Shown here: piece by piece, positions 9,053-18,389 of the stretch
How positions within the stretch are numbered: the stretch's first letter is position 1
How the letters are laid out: every line of letters begins with the position of its first letter
The notes under the pieces: model-generated
What the model was told of the DNA's origin: nothing
The model's input: only the letters and a program-made list of their open reading frames with translations
Database searches by the model: none
From: Marinobacter zhejiangensis
Lineage (GTDB): Bacteria > Pseudomonadota > Gammaproteobacteria > Pseudomonadales > Oleiphilaceae
DNA length: 64,000 bases
NCBI RefSeq assembly: GCF_900114775.1
Contig: NZ_FOUE01000001.1
Coordinates: 558,001-622,000, forward strand
Direction: 5' to 3'
Position numbers and translations under genes: made by a program

Positions 9053-11361
9053 GATGCGGTCCCGCTTGCGGTACAGGACGCGGGTGCCGCCTGACCACCA
9101 TAGTTCTCATCCGGCGTATCACGGTGAACCTTCAGGTACTCCAGCACCGCCATGCGTTCGTTATGGGTCAGCACCGGGCCAATCACTCCCTCGGGGAGCG
9201 GTTCCGAGGCCGGGTCGGCCCGATGCCGTGCCCACAGCTCCGGGTCTGCAGCAAAGGCGTGACCGCTGTTATGGTTGCCGGACAGAGAGGTATCAAGCCA
9301 GAACCCCTTGGTGTCGCTGTCTTCTTCTGTGACCAGACGGTAGCCGAGGTGTGTCGGGTCATATTCGCGGGAACCGACCAGGAAGCGCTCGCTGCGAGTT
9401 TCCGGCGGCGACAGCAGCTGGTAAATCGAGGGCACCGAACCATTGTGCAGGAACGGTGGTGTGGCCCAGACCCCCGCCAAAGGCCGCGGTTTGTACCCCA
9501 GAATCTGTTGTGGCAGGTCGAGGGTGCCGAAACCTTCCAGGCATTGCTGCTGCTCGAAGGTCAGTTGGTGGTCCTGAAAATAACGGTTCTTCACCAGCAA
9601 ACCCACCACGTTCAGCGCCTCGCCTTCGGTCAGGCGGGTCACGTCCAGGGCATCCATCGCAATGGCGGCGTAGTCCTGGCCATGATCCAGATTCCACAAC
9701 AGCGCAACCGTCTGGCAATTCAGGTCGCAGGTTAACGGGTCAGGCGCCGGGGTGCGCACGTCCGGTACCGTGGGTAATGGGCTGGCAACGGCTTCCATTT
9801 CCTGGCGAATGGCCGCAAAGGCATCCACCGGCACCATCGCCTCGGGCGAAGCGTGCGGGTACTCGGCCAGCAATTGCGGCAGGTTGCCCAATGGCAGCCC
9901 CTGAGACCGGCGCAGATCAATCACCTCACGCAGACGGTAACGCACCTGTCGTGTCAGCTGACGATTGAACAGGGGCGTAAGGGTCTGTTCCAGGTCATGG
10001 TCGGTTAGCCCGGTCCGCGACAGGTCATAGCGACGGTCCAGAAAGCCCTGGGCGGTGGCAGGGTCGGTCCCAATGTGCCTGACCGGAATGACTTCAATCC
10101 GCCATTCATCCTCTGGTCCAGGCTTCTGCGGCGCCTGGGCTTGTTGACGTGCCTCACTGGCGATGTGGGGGCCATGGCAGCCCTGGCAGTGCTGGGCAAA
10201 CAGCGCCTTGCCTTTGTCCGCCAGGCCGTTGTCCACCGCGCCGAAGATCGGCTCAGGCCAGGTCGGTGGCTGAAGGGAGTGCAGGGTCTGCTCAATGGCG
10301 TGCAAGTCTTCGATACGGACGGAACTGCGGAAGCGTTCTGCTGGCGGCAACGGCCCCCCGGTGTCGTTGAGTAGGGGGATCCGCGCCCCCACCCCCATGG
10401 CCTCGCCAATATTGCGGGCCAGGGGCTGGGACACCGAACCGTTGTACTGTACCCAGTCGAATTTCCAGATCTCCCACAGGTAGGGATAGCTCACCGGTGC
10501 GGCCGAGGTCTGGTAGTTGGCGTCTACCAGATGGTCACCAAACACGGTGTTGCCAATACGCCCCAGGGCATCGGTACGACCAAACCCTTCTTCAAGGGGG
10601 TACAGGTGGCCAAACGGGTTATTCTGGGGACTGCTGGCAAACCGCTTCAGGGAATCCCACAGGCGGTCCTTGAGGGCGTCCCGACCCTCGGGATAGCGGC
10701 TTCCCAGAACGTTGCGGGCAAACTCATCAAACTTGAACGGGTTGATGGCGGTGTAGAACAGCGAGACCACCAGCATCGGCGCAAAGGACCCGCGGGTGGT
10801 GTCACTGATGGCATGCATTGCCTGGCCACCGTCGATGCGCACGGCGTAGCGGCGGTTGTCGCGAGTGTAGTGCAGCTCTCCGGTATGACAGGCAGCACAG
10901 GTGATATCCAGTAGCTGGTCGCCCGTCACCGGATCGAAATGCCGGGTGAAGCCAACCGGTAACTGGTCCGGGTTCGCTGCGGTGGCCGCCGGATCAACCA
11001 GGAAGCGGTACCGGCGCATGTGCTCGGGGTCGGCGAAGCGTTGGTCCGAGAACGGCAGTCGCAAATGGACAAACCAGTCGTACCGGATGGCCCCCCGGCT
11101 TTCTCCCTGGGGCATCGTGGTGCCCTGGGGCGTGTAGTAGTAAAGCTGACGAGGGGCCGCCTCCCGCTGCACCCCCCAGCCCTGCTCCAGGTAGACCACT
11201 TCGTCCACCACTTCCAGTGGCGGCAACGACTTCTCCGGCCACAGCACGTACCAGACGAAACCGGCAACCGCCAGTATCAGCATCGCCAGGACGGCGATAC
11301 ACAGCCACTTCAGGATTTTCCCGCACCACCCCCAAAGCCGGAGTGAGGTCGACATTGTCAT
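9049..11361 (-). CDS. large diheme cytochrome c, RoxA/MauG-peroxidase superfamily
   Basis: A 770-residue exported diheme protein anchored by one N-terminal helix (IAVLAMLILAVAGFVWYVLW, about 20-39). Heme-binding motifs are CAACH (about residue 152) and CQGCH (about 390). A downstream PPFLHNGSVPSIYQLL block (about 638) is typical of the cytochrome c peroxidase/MauG fold and of RoxA-type dioxygenases. The ATG at 11361 is preferred because AAGGA lies 6 bases before it; the ATG at 11367 directly abuts that site. It lies 28 bases after a smaller paralog and overlaps the patatin start. Peroxidase, rubber-oxygenase-like or fatty-acid dioxygenase activity are all possible; the size and NGSVP motif favour the RoxA/oxygenase side. 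Confidence 0.78.
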   Translation of the reverse strand: MTMSTSLRLWGWCGKILKWLCIAVLAMLILAVAGFVWYVLWPEKSLPPLEVVDEVVYLEQGWGVQREAAPRQLYYYTPQGTTMPQGESRGAIRYDWFVHLRLPFSDQRFADPEHMRRYRFLVDPAATAANPDQLPVGFTRHFDPVTGDQLLDITCAACHTGELHYTRDNRRYAVRIDGGQAMHAISDTTRGSFAPMLVVSLFYTAINPFKFDEFARNVLGSRYPEGRDALKDRLWDSLKRFASSPQNNPFGHLYPLEEGFGRTDALGRIGNTVFGDHLVDANYQTSAAPVSYPYLWEIWKFDWVQYNGSVSQPLARNIGEAMGVGARIPLLNDTGGPLPPAERFRSSVRIEDLHAIEQTLHSLQPPTWPEPIFGAVDNGLADKGKALFAQHCQGCHGPHIASEARQQAQAPQKPGPEDEWRIEVIPVRHIGTDPATAQGFLDRRYDLSRTGLTDHDLEQTLTPLFNRQLTRQVRYRLREVIDLRRSQGLPLGNLPQLLAEYPHASPEAMVPVDAFAAIRQEMEAVASPLPTVPDVRTPAPDPLTCDLNCQTVALLWNLDHGQDYAAIAMDALDVTRLTEGEALNVVGLLVKNRYFQDHQLTFEQQQCLEGFGTLDLPQQILGYKPRPLAGVWATPPFLHNGSVPSIYQLLSPPETRSERFLVGSREYDPTHLGYRLVTEEDSDTKGFWLDTSLSGNHNSGHAFAADPELWARHRADPASEPLPEGVIGPVLTHNERMAVLEYLKVHRDTPDENYGGQAAPASCTASGTAS

Positions 11362-11389
11362 GATCATTCCTTGTTATTGGTTAGCCTTG

Positions 11390-13042
11390 TCAGAGGCTTT
11401 TCAGATACTCGATCAGTGCCCAGCGTTCGGCGTCCGTCAGGTCGGTTCCATAGATATGGCCATGGTTACGGTTACCGGGCAGACGGGTGTCGAACAGGGA
11501 GGTTTCGGGCCCGGCGGTGATGTCGAAGCCGACCTTGTCGGGGTCCAGCTGGTGACTGCCGACGTGGAAGCTCTGTGGCCGCTCCGCCGGAGGCAACAAC
11601 AGGTCGTACAAAGTGGGAACCGAACCGTTATGCAGGTAAGGCGCCGTTGCCCAGATACCGTTTAACGGTCGCGCCTTGTACTGGTCAGGCACCTTGTTGG
11701 GGGTGCTGGAGAATACTTTGTGCAGGTCTTCCAGTGCCGCCCCGGTCGCTTCCACCGGGTGGTGCAGCGTGACCCCCAGGGCGGCGTGGATCACCATGTC
11801 GATGGTGCGGGCCTCAGCACCGAATGTCGGCCCAGCCAGAACAAATCGTCGGCGCCCATCCAGCATACCGGTCTGTGCCTGTGCCGCGATAAAATTGGTG
11901 GCCATCCGCGGGTCGGTGCCAATTTCAGTCCGCGGCACCACGGTGACCTTGAGGGCTGCGGGCGGCTGGCTTCGGTCAGCAATGGTATGGCAGGCCAGGC
12001 AATTATCCTGGTAAAGCTGGCGCCCCTGCTCCACCTTGGCTTGATCAAGCAGGCCCAGCAGCTCCACCGGCCATTGCGGTGAACGAAGCTGGTCATAGTG
12101 TTTCTGCAGGATGCCCAGGTTGGTGATCAGTGCAGAACTGGGGTACCCCGTCAGGGCACTGTGGCCACTCAGGTCGGCACTGCCATACACCGCCAGTGCT
12201 GTGGTGACGTTCTGGATCAGCGGGCCGGGACCGAGATTCGGCGCCGAGCCATTCCACTGCACCAGATCAAGGTAAGGCGCATCCCAAAGGAACGGGTAGC
12301 TCACCGGGGCATCCGCCGGGCGGGCATTCGCCGGGTTGGCCAGCAATTCCGCAGCAACGGTGTTGAAAATCTGACCAAAGGCGTCGAGACGGCCGTGGCC
12401 ATAAGGCACGTCGGAGTGGTTGATGCTTTGGCGCTGGCGTAAGTGCCCCAAACGCTGCTGAACCCGCACCCGCAGGTCAGCGGGACTACTTGCCCCAACG
12501 GCATCGGCAAACTGGTCAAAACGCTCGGCATCGGCCAGGGTCAGCGCCAGGGCATCAATCAGTTGCTGTTCAAAGGTGGAAAAATCCATCAGGGCCGGCG
12601 CCCCGTCAACAATCAGGGTGTCGCCCTGATAGCTCACCAGGCCGGTGTGGCAGGCTGAGCAGGTAAAACCGACCCAGGCTTTGCCGTCAGAGCCTGCCGT
12701 GCGGCTGAACCCCACTGGAAGGCCATCCGGGTTCAACTCGCTGGCCTGTGCGGGAATAAACCCGAGCGCGGCGAGGTTATCGTTGTCCCGCAGCAGGCCC
12801 GCCCCGTCCGCCCGCTCAAGATGGAGCAGCCAGTCATACGGCAGCATCTGCGAGCCAAAGCTGAGATGGTGCATCTGTTCCCGCACCGTGTCATCCCAAC
12901 CCTGGGTCAGTTCAATGAAATCCGTATCCGGCGCCGGTTGCGGTTTGGACTGCCCCACCCCTGCTGCCAGGGCCGCCACGATCGCCAATATCACAAGGAC
13001 ACTGCTTATTAGAATTGTTTGCTTCCGTCCCATACCACCCAT
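11390..13042 (-). CDS. diheme cytochrome c, RoxA/MauG-peroxidase superfamily
   Basis: A 550-residue paralog of the following gene. It has an N-terminal signal or anchor helix (ILISSVLVILAIVAALAAGV), heme motifs CSACH (about residue 127) and CLACH (about 346), and the family block ATAPYLHNGSVPTLYDLL (about 470). Pairs of hemes with an LHNGSVPTL segment are seen in RoxA-type oxygenases and related bacterial diheme peroxidases. The ATG at 13042 follows AAAGGACGG; a GGT-GGT-ATG start three codons on is equally readable, and the longer frame starts at an unsupported TTG. It is the first gene of the cytochrome-cytochrome-patatin operon. Confidence 0.78.
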   Translation of the reverse strand: MGGMGRKQTILISSVLVILAIVAALAAGVGQSKPQPAPDTDFIELTQGWDDTVREQMHHLSFGSQMLPYDWLLHLERADGAGLLRDNDNLAALGFIPAQASELNPDGLPVGFSRTAGSDGKAWVGFTCSACHTGLVSYQGDTLIVDGAPALMDFSTFEQQLIDALALTLADAERFDQFADAVGASSPADLRVRVQQRLGHLRQRQSINHSDVPYGHGRLDAFGQIFNTVAAELLANPANARPADAPVSYPFLWDAPYLDLVQWNGSAPNLGPGPLIQNVTTALAVYGSADLSGHSALTGYPSSALITNLGILQKHYDQLRSPQWPVELLGLLDQAKVEQGRQLYQDNCLACHTIADRSQPPAALKVTVVPRTEIGTDPRMATNFIAAQAQTGMLDGRRRFVLAGPTFGAEARTIDMVIHAALGVTLHHPVEATGAALEDLHKVFSSTPNKVPDQYKARPLNGIWATAPYLHNGSVPTLYDLLLPPAERPQSFHVGSHQLDPDKVGFDITAGPETSLFDTRLPGNRNHGHIYGTDLTDAERWALIEYLKSL

Positions 13043-13119
13043 CCGTCCTTTACGCTTTATGGGTTGGTATATTAGATCATTGATTTGTTTAGGCAATTAG
13101 AAGCAAGTAAAACAATCCG

Positions 13120-13473
13120 TCACTCTTCCAGAATAAACGCGGTTTTTTCCAGGGTGTTTTCGTTCTCGTCCACAAACCGGAACAGGGTCCAGCCAATACG
13201 GATCATGTCGTTGCTGTTCAGACGCTGACGGCCATTCAGCCGGAGATCGTTCACGAACGTGCCATTGGTGCTGGCACTGTCGGTGATGTAGTAATCGACC
13301 GCGCCATCGAGATAGGCATTCTGCTCCCGCTCCACAATGGCATGGTGGCCACTGACCGACATCTCATCAATGCGAAGCTCGCAATCCGGGTGCCGCCCGA
13401 TATGGATCAGGGGCTTGCTCAGTTCGTAGGTGTTCACCACCACGTTATCAACCAACTGCGTGAGAACCGCCAT
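13120..13473 (-). CDS. FHA domain protein
   Basis: A 117-residue protein that is essentially one forkhead-associated domain, which binds phosphothreonine peptides. Signature pieces are IHIGRHPDCELRIDEMSVSGHH (split here as IHIGRHPDCEL and SVSGHHAIV) and the conserved STNGTFVND turn. It has no signal peptide and is cytosolic. It is the last gene of a kinase-phosphatase-FHA operon, 29 bases after the PP2C gene, so it is the likely reader of phosphorylation made by the kinase (inference). Confidence 0.92.
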   Translation of the reverse strand: MAVLTQLVDNVVVNTYELSKPLIHIGRHPDCELRIDEMSVSGHHAIVEREQNAYLDGAVDYYITDSASTNGTFVNDLRLNGRQRLNSNDMIRIGWTLFRFVDENENTLEKTAFILEE

Positions 13474-13502
13474 CAGCTACTCCTTGGGTTAACAAAATCA
13501 GG

Positions 13503-14246
13503 TTAACGAAACTGGATCATCATGACTGAAACATTGTCACCGGCCTGGTTCTCCAAGCTGGCGTCGATCAGGCGCTGGGCCTGCCCCTCCAACGCCTCCT
13601 CACCGGCCAGCAACGCCGGCCAGTTGCTGTCCGCCACCGCGCCGCTCAGACCGTCAGAACACAGGATCAGCCGGTCCCCGGGCGCCAGCGTCAGCTCGCT
13701 ATAGCTGGCCCCGGCATCACGGGAAACCCCAAGGGCACGCGTGAGGACATTGCGAAACGGCACCCGTGGTACTTCCTCCCGGGTGATCGAGCCGTCGTCC
13801 ACCATGTTCTGGGCCACGGTGTCATCACGGGTCTGTTGGCTCAGGCGTTCACCCCGCAGCAGGTAGCACCTGGAATCGCCAATATGCGCAACCCAGGCCC
13901 GGTCTCGCTGAAGCCAGGCCAATACGACCGTGGTGCCCATTTTGTCGAGCTCGGGGCGATCGCATCGAGCCTGTTCAATACGCTCGTTGGCCAGATTCAA
14001 CGCGGCCTGCACCCGGTCTGCGATGGCGTCATCCGCGACCCCTCGCTCGACCGCGGGTTTTAACACCGTTAAGAGCGTATCCACCGCGATCCTGCTGGCG
14101 ATCTCGCCGCCCTGATAGCCGCCCATACCGTCAGCAATCACCCCCAGCAAGCGCTGGCCATCGCTGGACTGGTACCAGCCCACGCTGTCCTGATTGCTGC
14201 TGCGACGGCAGCCGACATGGGTTATTCCGGCAATACTGAGGCTCAT
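13503..14246 (-). CDS. PP2C-family serine/threonine protein phosphatase
   Basis: A 247-residue Stp1/PppA-type phosphatase covering a single PP2C domain. Metal-binding motifs are visible in order: NQDSVGWY (N-terminal Asp), VIADGMGGYQGGE, WVAHIGDSRCYL, LTRALG, and LILCSDGLSG, plus a final AGDNVSVMMIQ. It would remove phosphate from proteins phosphorylated by the neighbouring kinase. Its ATG overlaps the kinase stop codon (ATGA at 14243-14246), giving translational coupling and a fixed kinase/phosphatase ratio. Confidence 0.95.
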   Translation of the reverse strand: MSLSIAGITHVGCRRSSNQDSVGWYQSSDGQRLLGVIADGMGGYQGGEIASRIAVDTLLTVLKPAVERGVADDAIADRVQAALNLANERIEQARCDRPELDKMGTTVVLAWLQRDRAWVAHIGDSRCYLLRGERLSQQTRDDTVAQNMVDDGSITREEVPRVPFRNVLTRALGVSRDAGASYSELTLAPGDRLILCSDGLSGAVADSNWPALLAGEEALEGQAQRLIDASLENQAGDNVSVMMIQFR

Positions 14247-15895
14247 CCGGCCACCCCCTTGCTGGTTTCCCGGCTCGCCGCCCGATTCAGGGCCTGGGCC
14301 ATTTCACCTGCGCTGGCAAAGCGCTTGGCCGGGTCAGACTGAATGGCCTTGTTGATCAAGCGGACCACCGCCGGTGGCAGGTCCGGGTTAAAGGTCTTCA
14401 CACTGCGGGGGCGTTTGTTGAGGATTTGATAGGTCAGGTTGGCCAGGGTGTCACCAGCGTAGGGCGTTTCGCCGCTGACCAACTTGTACAGGGTCACCCC
14501 GAGGCTGTAGATATCCGAGGCACCGGTCACCTTCTGCCCCTTGAGCTGCTCCGGCGACATATACAGGGGACTTCCCATCACACTGCCAGTGCGGGTATGG
14601 GCATCATCGGTGATCTTGGCGATACCAAAGTCGGTGACCTTGAGCTGGCCACCGGCGGCATCGTAGATCAGGTTTGCCGGCTTGATGTCCCGGTGAACGA
14701 TCTTCTGGCTATGGGCGTAGTCCAACGCCTCCGCGGCCTGCGCCATCAGTGTCAGCACCACCGGCAACGGCAGTAAAGAGTCACTCCGGCTATAGGTGCT
14801 CAGCGGCTTGCCGGCGGCAAAATCCATCGCGATAAAGGCCAGGTCCGCTTCCTCACCCACATCAAAAACGGTCACGATCGCCGGGTGGTTGAGACGGCCG
14901 GCAGCCTCCGCTTCACGAAAGAAACGGGCTTTGAGTTCCGGCAGTTCACCGGGGTCGTACTGGCTGTAGCTCAGGGTCTTGATGGCAACGGTGCGGGCAA
15001 TTTTCGGGTCCTTGCCCAGGTACACTACGCCCATGGCGCCCCGGCCCAGTTCCCGCTGGATTTCATAGCGGCCCAGCGTGGGCCGGCTGACCGCCAGCTC
15101 CGGCATCACCAGCGTTCGGGTCGCCTCAAAATCGGTCGCACCCGCCGCCTCGCCGGTCAGCCTTGCGATTGCCTCAAGACGCTCGGCCACGTCACGATAG
15201 CGTTTGCGGTCGTGTTGAATGGCCTGAAAGGTCTGACGCGCCTGGTCGTACTGACGCCGACGCTCCTGGTGAATGCCAGCGTCGTAACGCAAAGTCAGGG
15301 AGTCATCGTCCACGGGACACCCGTCAACCACCGCCAGCGCGCCGTCGGCATCGCCCTGGTCTAGCAGCATCCGGCCAAGTTGCAGACTACGCTCACGCAC
15401 GGTCGTTTCGAGGCGCCGGATCATACGGCGGGGCTGGAACCAGAACAGCATGGTGATAAAGCCTGCGGCCAGGAACGTCATTACCTGGCCCAACGGCAGC
15501 CATAGCGACTGGTACAGCATGACCACCAGCTGACTGACCACAAGCGCGGTCAGCAGGGTAAAGGTGGCCAGCGTAGCCATGGTGGTGCCCAGTTGCGGCA
15601 ACAGCCACACCAGGAACAGCAGGCACAACAGCACACCGACCTGACCAGCCAAGGGGCTCCAGGCAGGAATAGCAAAGCCTTGATCCTGTACCAGGGCGGC
15701 GAAAGCCGCATCGGACATTGCCGTTGTCGGCATCGCGATCGCCTGCGCCGCCGCCGGATGAGTCAGCTCGAAGAGCAACCGGTCAGGCAGCGAAAAGCCA
15801 GGCAACCCTCCTGGTAACAACACCAGGGTAACCGCAAGAATCACAAGTAACAGGCGCAGGCTGAATAAACGGGACAACAGGAACTGGATAGCCAC
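14243..15895 (-). CDS. membrane serine/threonine protein kinase
   Basis: A 550-residue kinase. The N-terminus has one helix (LLLVILAVTLVLLPGG), a short probably periplasmic segment, then a cluster of helices (LLCLLFLVWLLPQL to MTFLAAGFITMLFW, about 95-170). A tetratricopeptide-like region (about 185-255, LGRMLLDQGDADGALAVV) precedes the kinase domain (about 275-540): GRGAMGVVYLGKD, VAIKTL, IVHRDIKPANLIYD, VTDFGIAKI and SPLYMSPEQL. All catalytic residues are present. The GTG at 15895 is chosen because residues upstream are not protein-like; the start is uncertain. It resembles CHASE2-kinase architecture but the sensory domain is very short. It is first in the kinase-PP2C-FHA operon. Confidence 0.88.
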   Translation of the reverse strand: MAIQFLLSRLFSLRLLLVILAVTLVLLPGGLPGFSLPDRLLFELTHPAAAQAIAMPTTAMSDAAFAALVQDQGFAIPAWSPLAGQVGVLLCLLFLVWLLPQLGTTMATLATFTLLTALVVSQLVVMLYQSLWLPLGQVMTFLAAGFITMLFWFQPRRMIRRLETTVRERSLQLGRMLLDQGDADGALAVVDGCPVDDDSLTLRYDAGIHQERRRQYDQARQTFQAIQHDRKRYRDVAERLEAIARLTGEAAGATDFEATRTLVMPELAVSRPTLGRYEIQRELGRGAMGVVYLGKDPKIARTVAIKTLSYSQYDPGELPELKARFFREAEAAGRLNHPAIVTVFDVGEEADLAFIAMDFAAGKPLSTYSRSDSLLPLPVVLTLMAQAAEALDYAHSQKIVHRDIKPANLIYDAAGGQLKVTDFGIAKITDDAHTRTGSVMGSPLYMSPEQLKGQKVTGASDIYSLGVTLYKLVSGETPYAGDTLANLTYQILNKRPRSVKTFNPDLPPAVVRLINKAIQSDPAKRFASAGEMAQALNRAASRETSKGVAG

Positions 15896-16040
15896 AACTC
15901 CGTCCACTTCAGCTTGGGGTAAGTGTGCCAGTTTAGGAACTGGAGCACTTGGGAGATAGCGTTGGATGCCTGCTTTTTTGTAAGGGAATGTATGTTCGTG
16001 AACGGGTCGAGCCTGTGACCGTGCAGGGCACCCAGTCCCC

Positions 16041-17534
16041 TTACAGAGAGAGCTCAAACACCAATGGCACCAGGGTCCACATGGCCAGGTAGACCAGTGC
16101 AATGGTAAGCAGGTTCAGCCAGAAACCCGCTTTCATCATGTCGGCGATCTGCATTTCCTCATAGGAAAACACAATGGCGTTAGGCGGTGTCGCGACTGGC
16201 ATCATGAAGGCCATCGAGGCCGACAGGGCTACCGGAACCGCCAGCACCATCGGGCTCTGACCCAGGCCCACGGCAACCGCTCCCATAATCGGCAGGAAGG
16301 TGGCCGTGGTTGCCGTATTGGAGGTGATTTCCGTCAGGAAGATAATCGCCGCAATGGTGGCCAACACTATCCAACCAATGGCAATACCCGACAGGCCACC
16401 GACGCCCTCCCCAATGGCCTCCGCCAAACCGGTGGACTTGAACGCAGCCGCCAGGGCAAGACCGCCGCCAAATAACAGCAGCACGCCCCAGGGCACCATC
16501 TTCGCCGCCGACCACTCCACCGTAAAATGCCCTTTCTCGATGGAGGCGGGCAGCATAAACAGCACCGTCGCCGACGCCAAAGCAATGGAGGTATCACTGA
16601 TGGGCAGCCCGGTGATATCCACAAGAAACTTGCGGGTCATCCACAGGGCCGCGGTTGTCAGGAACACCACCATGACAATTTTTTCGCCTTTCGACATAGG
16701 CCCGAGCGCGTCCAGCTCCTGCTTGATCAACCCACCGGCACCGGACAGATCCAGCCCCCGCACCGGGAAGACCACGCGACACAGCAGCAACCAGGTTAGC
16801 GGCAGCATGATCACAACCAGCGGAATGCCCACCAGCATCCAGGTACCGAAATCGATGCGAATGCCGTAGCTGTCATTGAGGAAACTGGCGAGCAAGGTAT
16901 TCGGCGGGGTGCCAATCAGCGTGCCCACCCCACCAATGGAAGCGCTGTAGGCCACCCCCAACAACAAGGCAATACCAAACCGGCGAGCCAGGGCGCGATC
17001 GTCGGTACGACTGGCCATGAACTCGACAATGGAGATGGCCACGGCGTACATCATGACGGTGGTCGCCGTATTGGAAATCCACATGGAAAGGAACGCCGTT
17101 GCCAGCATGAACCCGGCAATAATGCCGGAGGGACTGGTGCCTACCACCTTGACGATGCTCAGGGCGATCCGCCGGTGCAGGCCCCAACGCTGCATGGCTG
17201 CGGCGATGAGGAAGCCACCAAGGAAGAGAAACACCAGCGGGTTACCGTAACTGGCACCCACCGCTTTCTGGTCGGCGATGCCCAGCATCGGCATCAGGGT
17301 GATTGGCAATAGCGCTGTCACCGGGACTGGAACCGCCTCCGTCATCCACCAGACCACCATCCAGGACGCCAGTGCCACCAACCGCCAGGCTTCCGGAGAC
17401 AGCGCCTGAGGCCCGGGAATTGCCAGCAGGACCAGCATCAAGACCGGGCCCAGTACAATGGCCATCAGCCGTTTTGACGAAATCCGGTCACCAACATCGG
17501 CCGGTGTTTGGCTAGCCCCCGAGTCGTCAGCCAT
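16041..17534 (-). CDS. DASS (SLC13) family sodium/dicarboxylate-type anion symporter
   Basis: A 497-residue inner membrane protein with about 11-12 hydrophobic helices. The two family-defining SNT motifs are intact: WISNTATTVMMY (about residue 150) and EITSNTATTATFLP (about 410). Other typical pieces are WWMTEAVPVPVTALLP near the N-terminus and MLPVATPPNAIVF near the C-terminus. DASS carriers import succinate, malate, citrate or related anions with sodium. It is transcribed alone on the minus strand, and the ATG at 17534 is taken over a GTG three codons upstream. The substrate within the family cannot be assigned. Confidence 0.93.
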   Translation of the reverse strand: MADDSGASQTPADVGDRISSKRLMAIVLGPVLMLVLLAIPGPQALSPEAWRLVALASWMVVWWMTEAVPVPVTALLPITLMPMLGIADQKAVGASYGNPLVFLFLGGFLIAAAMQRWGLHRRIALSIVKVVGTSPSGIIAGFMLATAFLSMWISNTATTVMMYAVAISIVEFMASRTDDRALARRFGIALLLGVAYSASIGGVGTLIGTPPNTLLASFLNDSYGIRIDFGTWMLVGIPLVVIMLPLTWLLLCRVVFPVRGLDLSGAGGLIKQELDALGPMSKGEKIVMVVFLTTAALWMTRKFLVDITGLPISDTSIALASATVLFMLPASIEKGHFTVEWSAAKMVPWGVLLLFGGGLALAAAFKSTGLAEAIGEGVGGLSGIAIGWIVLATIAAIIFLTEITSNTATTATFLPIMGAVAVGLGQSPMVLAVPVALSASMAFMMPVATPPNAIVFSYEEMQIADMMKAGFWLNLLTIALVYLAMWTLVPLVFELSL

Positions 17535-17749
17535 GGCAATCACCCACTTCCGCAGTTGCGTTTCCTATAACTTAGCAGGTTCCGTTCATCCCGCACGTTG
17601 CAGCGGGTGCGTCTGCGAGCCACCGGGGAAATGGACAAACGCTCAGCGACAGTCTAAACGTTAATAAGCCTCTGAACGGCACAGTAGCTGTTCTGACAGG
17701 GCCAGTTCAGGGCTTTTTTAGACTCAACTTGGCATAGGAGACCAGGCTG

Positions 17750-18313
17750 ATGATTCGATCCATTTGTTCGATGACAGCATTCACGTTTCTCCTGATGTCC
17801 GGTGCGGTGTTTGCAGGCAGTGACAGTGGCCTGTACGTTGGTGCATCGGTAGGTTCTTCACAGCTGGATTACAGCGACAACGACCCCGATCTGGGTGAAG
17901 TTGATTTCGACGACGATGATGCCGGTTACAAGATCTTTGCCGGTTACAACCTTGGGTTCGTTCCCCTGGTTGATGTCGCCGTTGAAGGCGCCTATGTGGA
18001 CTTTGGCGAATTTGGCGGCAAGATCAACAACGTAGGCGGCAACGACCTGGAGGTGACCGGCTGGACCCTGGCCGGACTGGCCGGAGTCAACCTCGGGCCA
18101 GTGGGCCTGTTTGCCAAAGTCGGCGCCATTGACTGGGACGGCGATATCGACGGCAGTGTTGGTAGCGGTTCCGATGACGGCACAGACCCCTTGTATGGGA
18201 TTGGCGCCAAGTTTCAGTTGATGTCCTTCCAGGTTCGGGCCGAGTACGAGCTGTTCGACCTTGATGAGGTGGATATCGACTATTTCTCCGTCGGTGCGGC
18301 TTTCACCTTCTGA
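17750..18313 (+). CDS. outer-membrane beta-barrel protein, OmpA-like barrel
   Basis: A 187-residue protein with a signal peptide (TAFTFLLMSGAVFA then GSDSG) and a mature part made of alternating amphipathic strands rich in Gly, Tyr and Asp. It begins GLYVGASVGSSQLDYSD and ends in a terminal Phe (YFSVGAAFTF), the usual signal for BAM-dependent outer-membrane insertion. About eight strands fit the length. Acidic loops (PDLGEVDFDDDD, WDGDIDG) are surface-loop like. A clean TAGGAG site precedes the ATG. It is a single gene; no function beyond a small outer-membrane barrel can be inferred. Confidence 0.85.
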   Translation: MIRSICSMTAFTFLLMSGAVFAGSDSGLYVGASVGSSQLDYSDNDPDLGEVDFDDDDAGYKIFAGYNLGFVPLVDVAVEGAYVDFGEFGGKINNVGGNDLEVTGWTLAGLAGVNLGPVGLFAKVGAIDWDGDIDGSVGSGSDDGTDPLYGIGAKFQLMSFQVRAEYELFDLDEVDIDYFSVGAAFTF

Positions 18314-18329
18314 CCCCTACGGTGACCCA

Positions 18330-18352
18330 GGCTCCAGACGGGTGTCGGAGCC
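18330..18352 (+). terminator. weak candidate terminator after the OMP gene
   Basis: GGCTCC (18330-18335) pairs with GGAGCC (18347-18352) across an 11-base loop, 17 bases after the stop of the barrel gene. There is no T run, so this is a weak call. Confidence 0.25.
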
Positions 18353-18389
18353 CGGCTCACCCTCTCGGACAATTCCGAGCTTGCTGCGC

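Noticed and set aside
13120..16102. Type VI secretion locus
   Set aside because: Only kinase, phosphatase and FHA genes are present; no structural T6SS gene is in the window.
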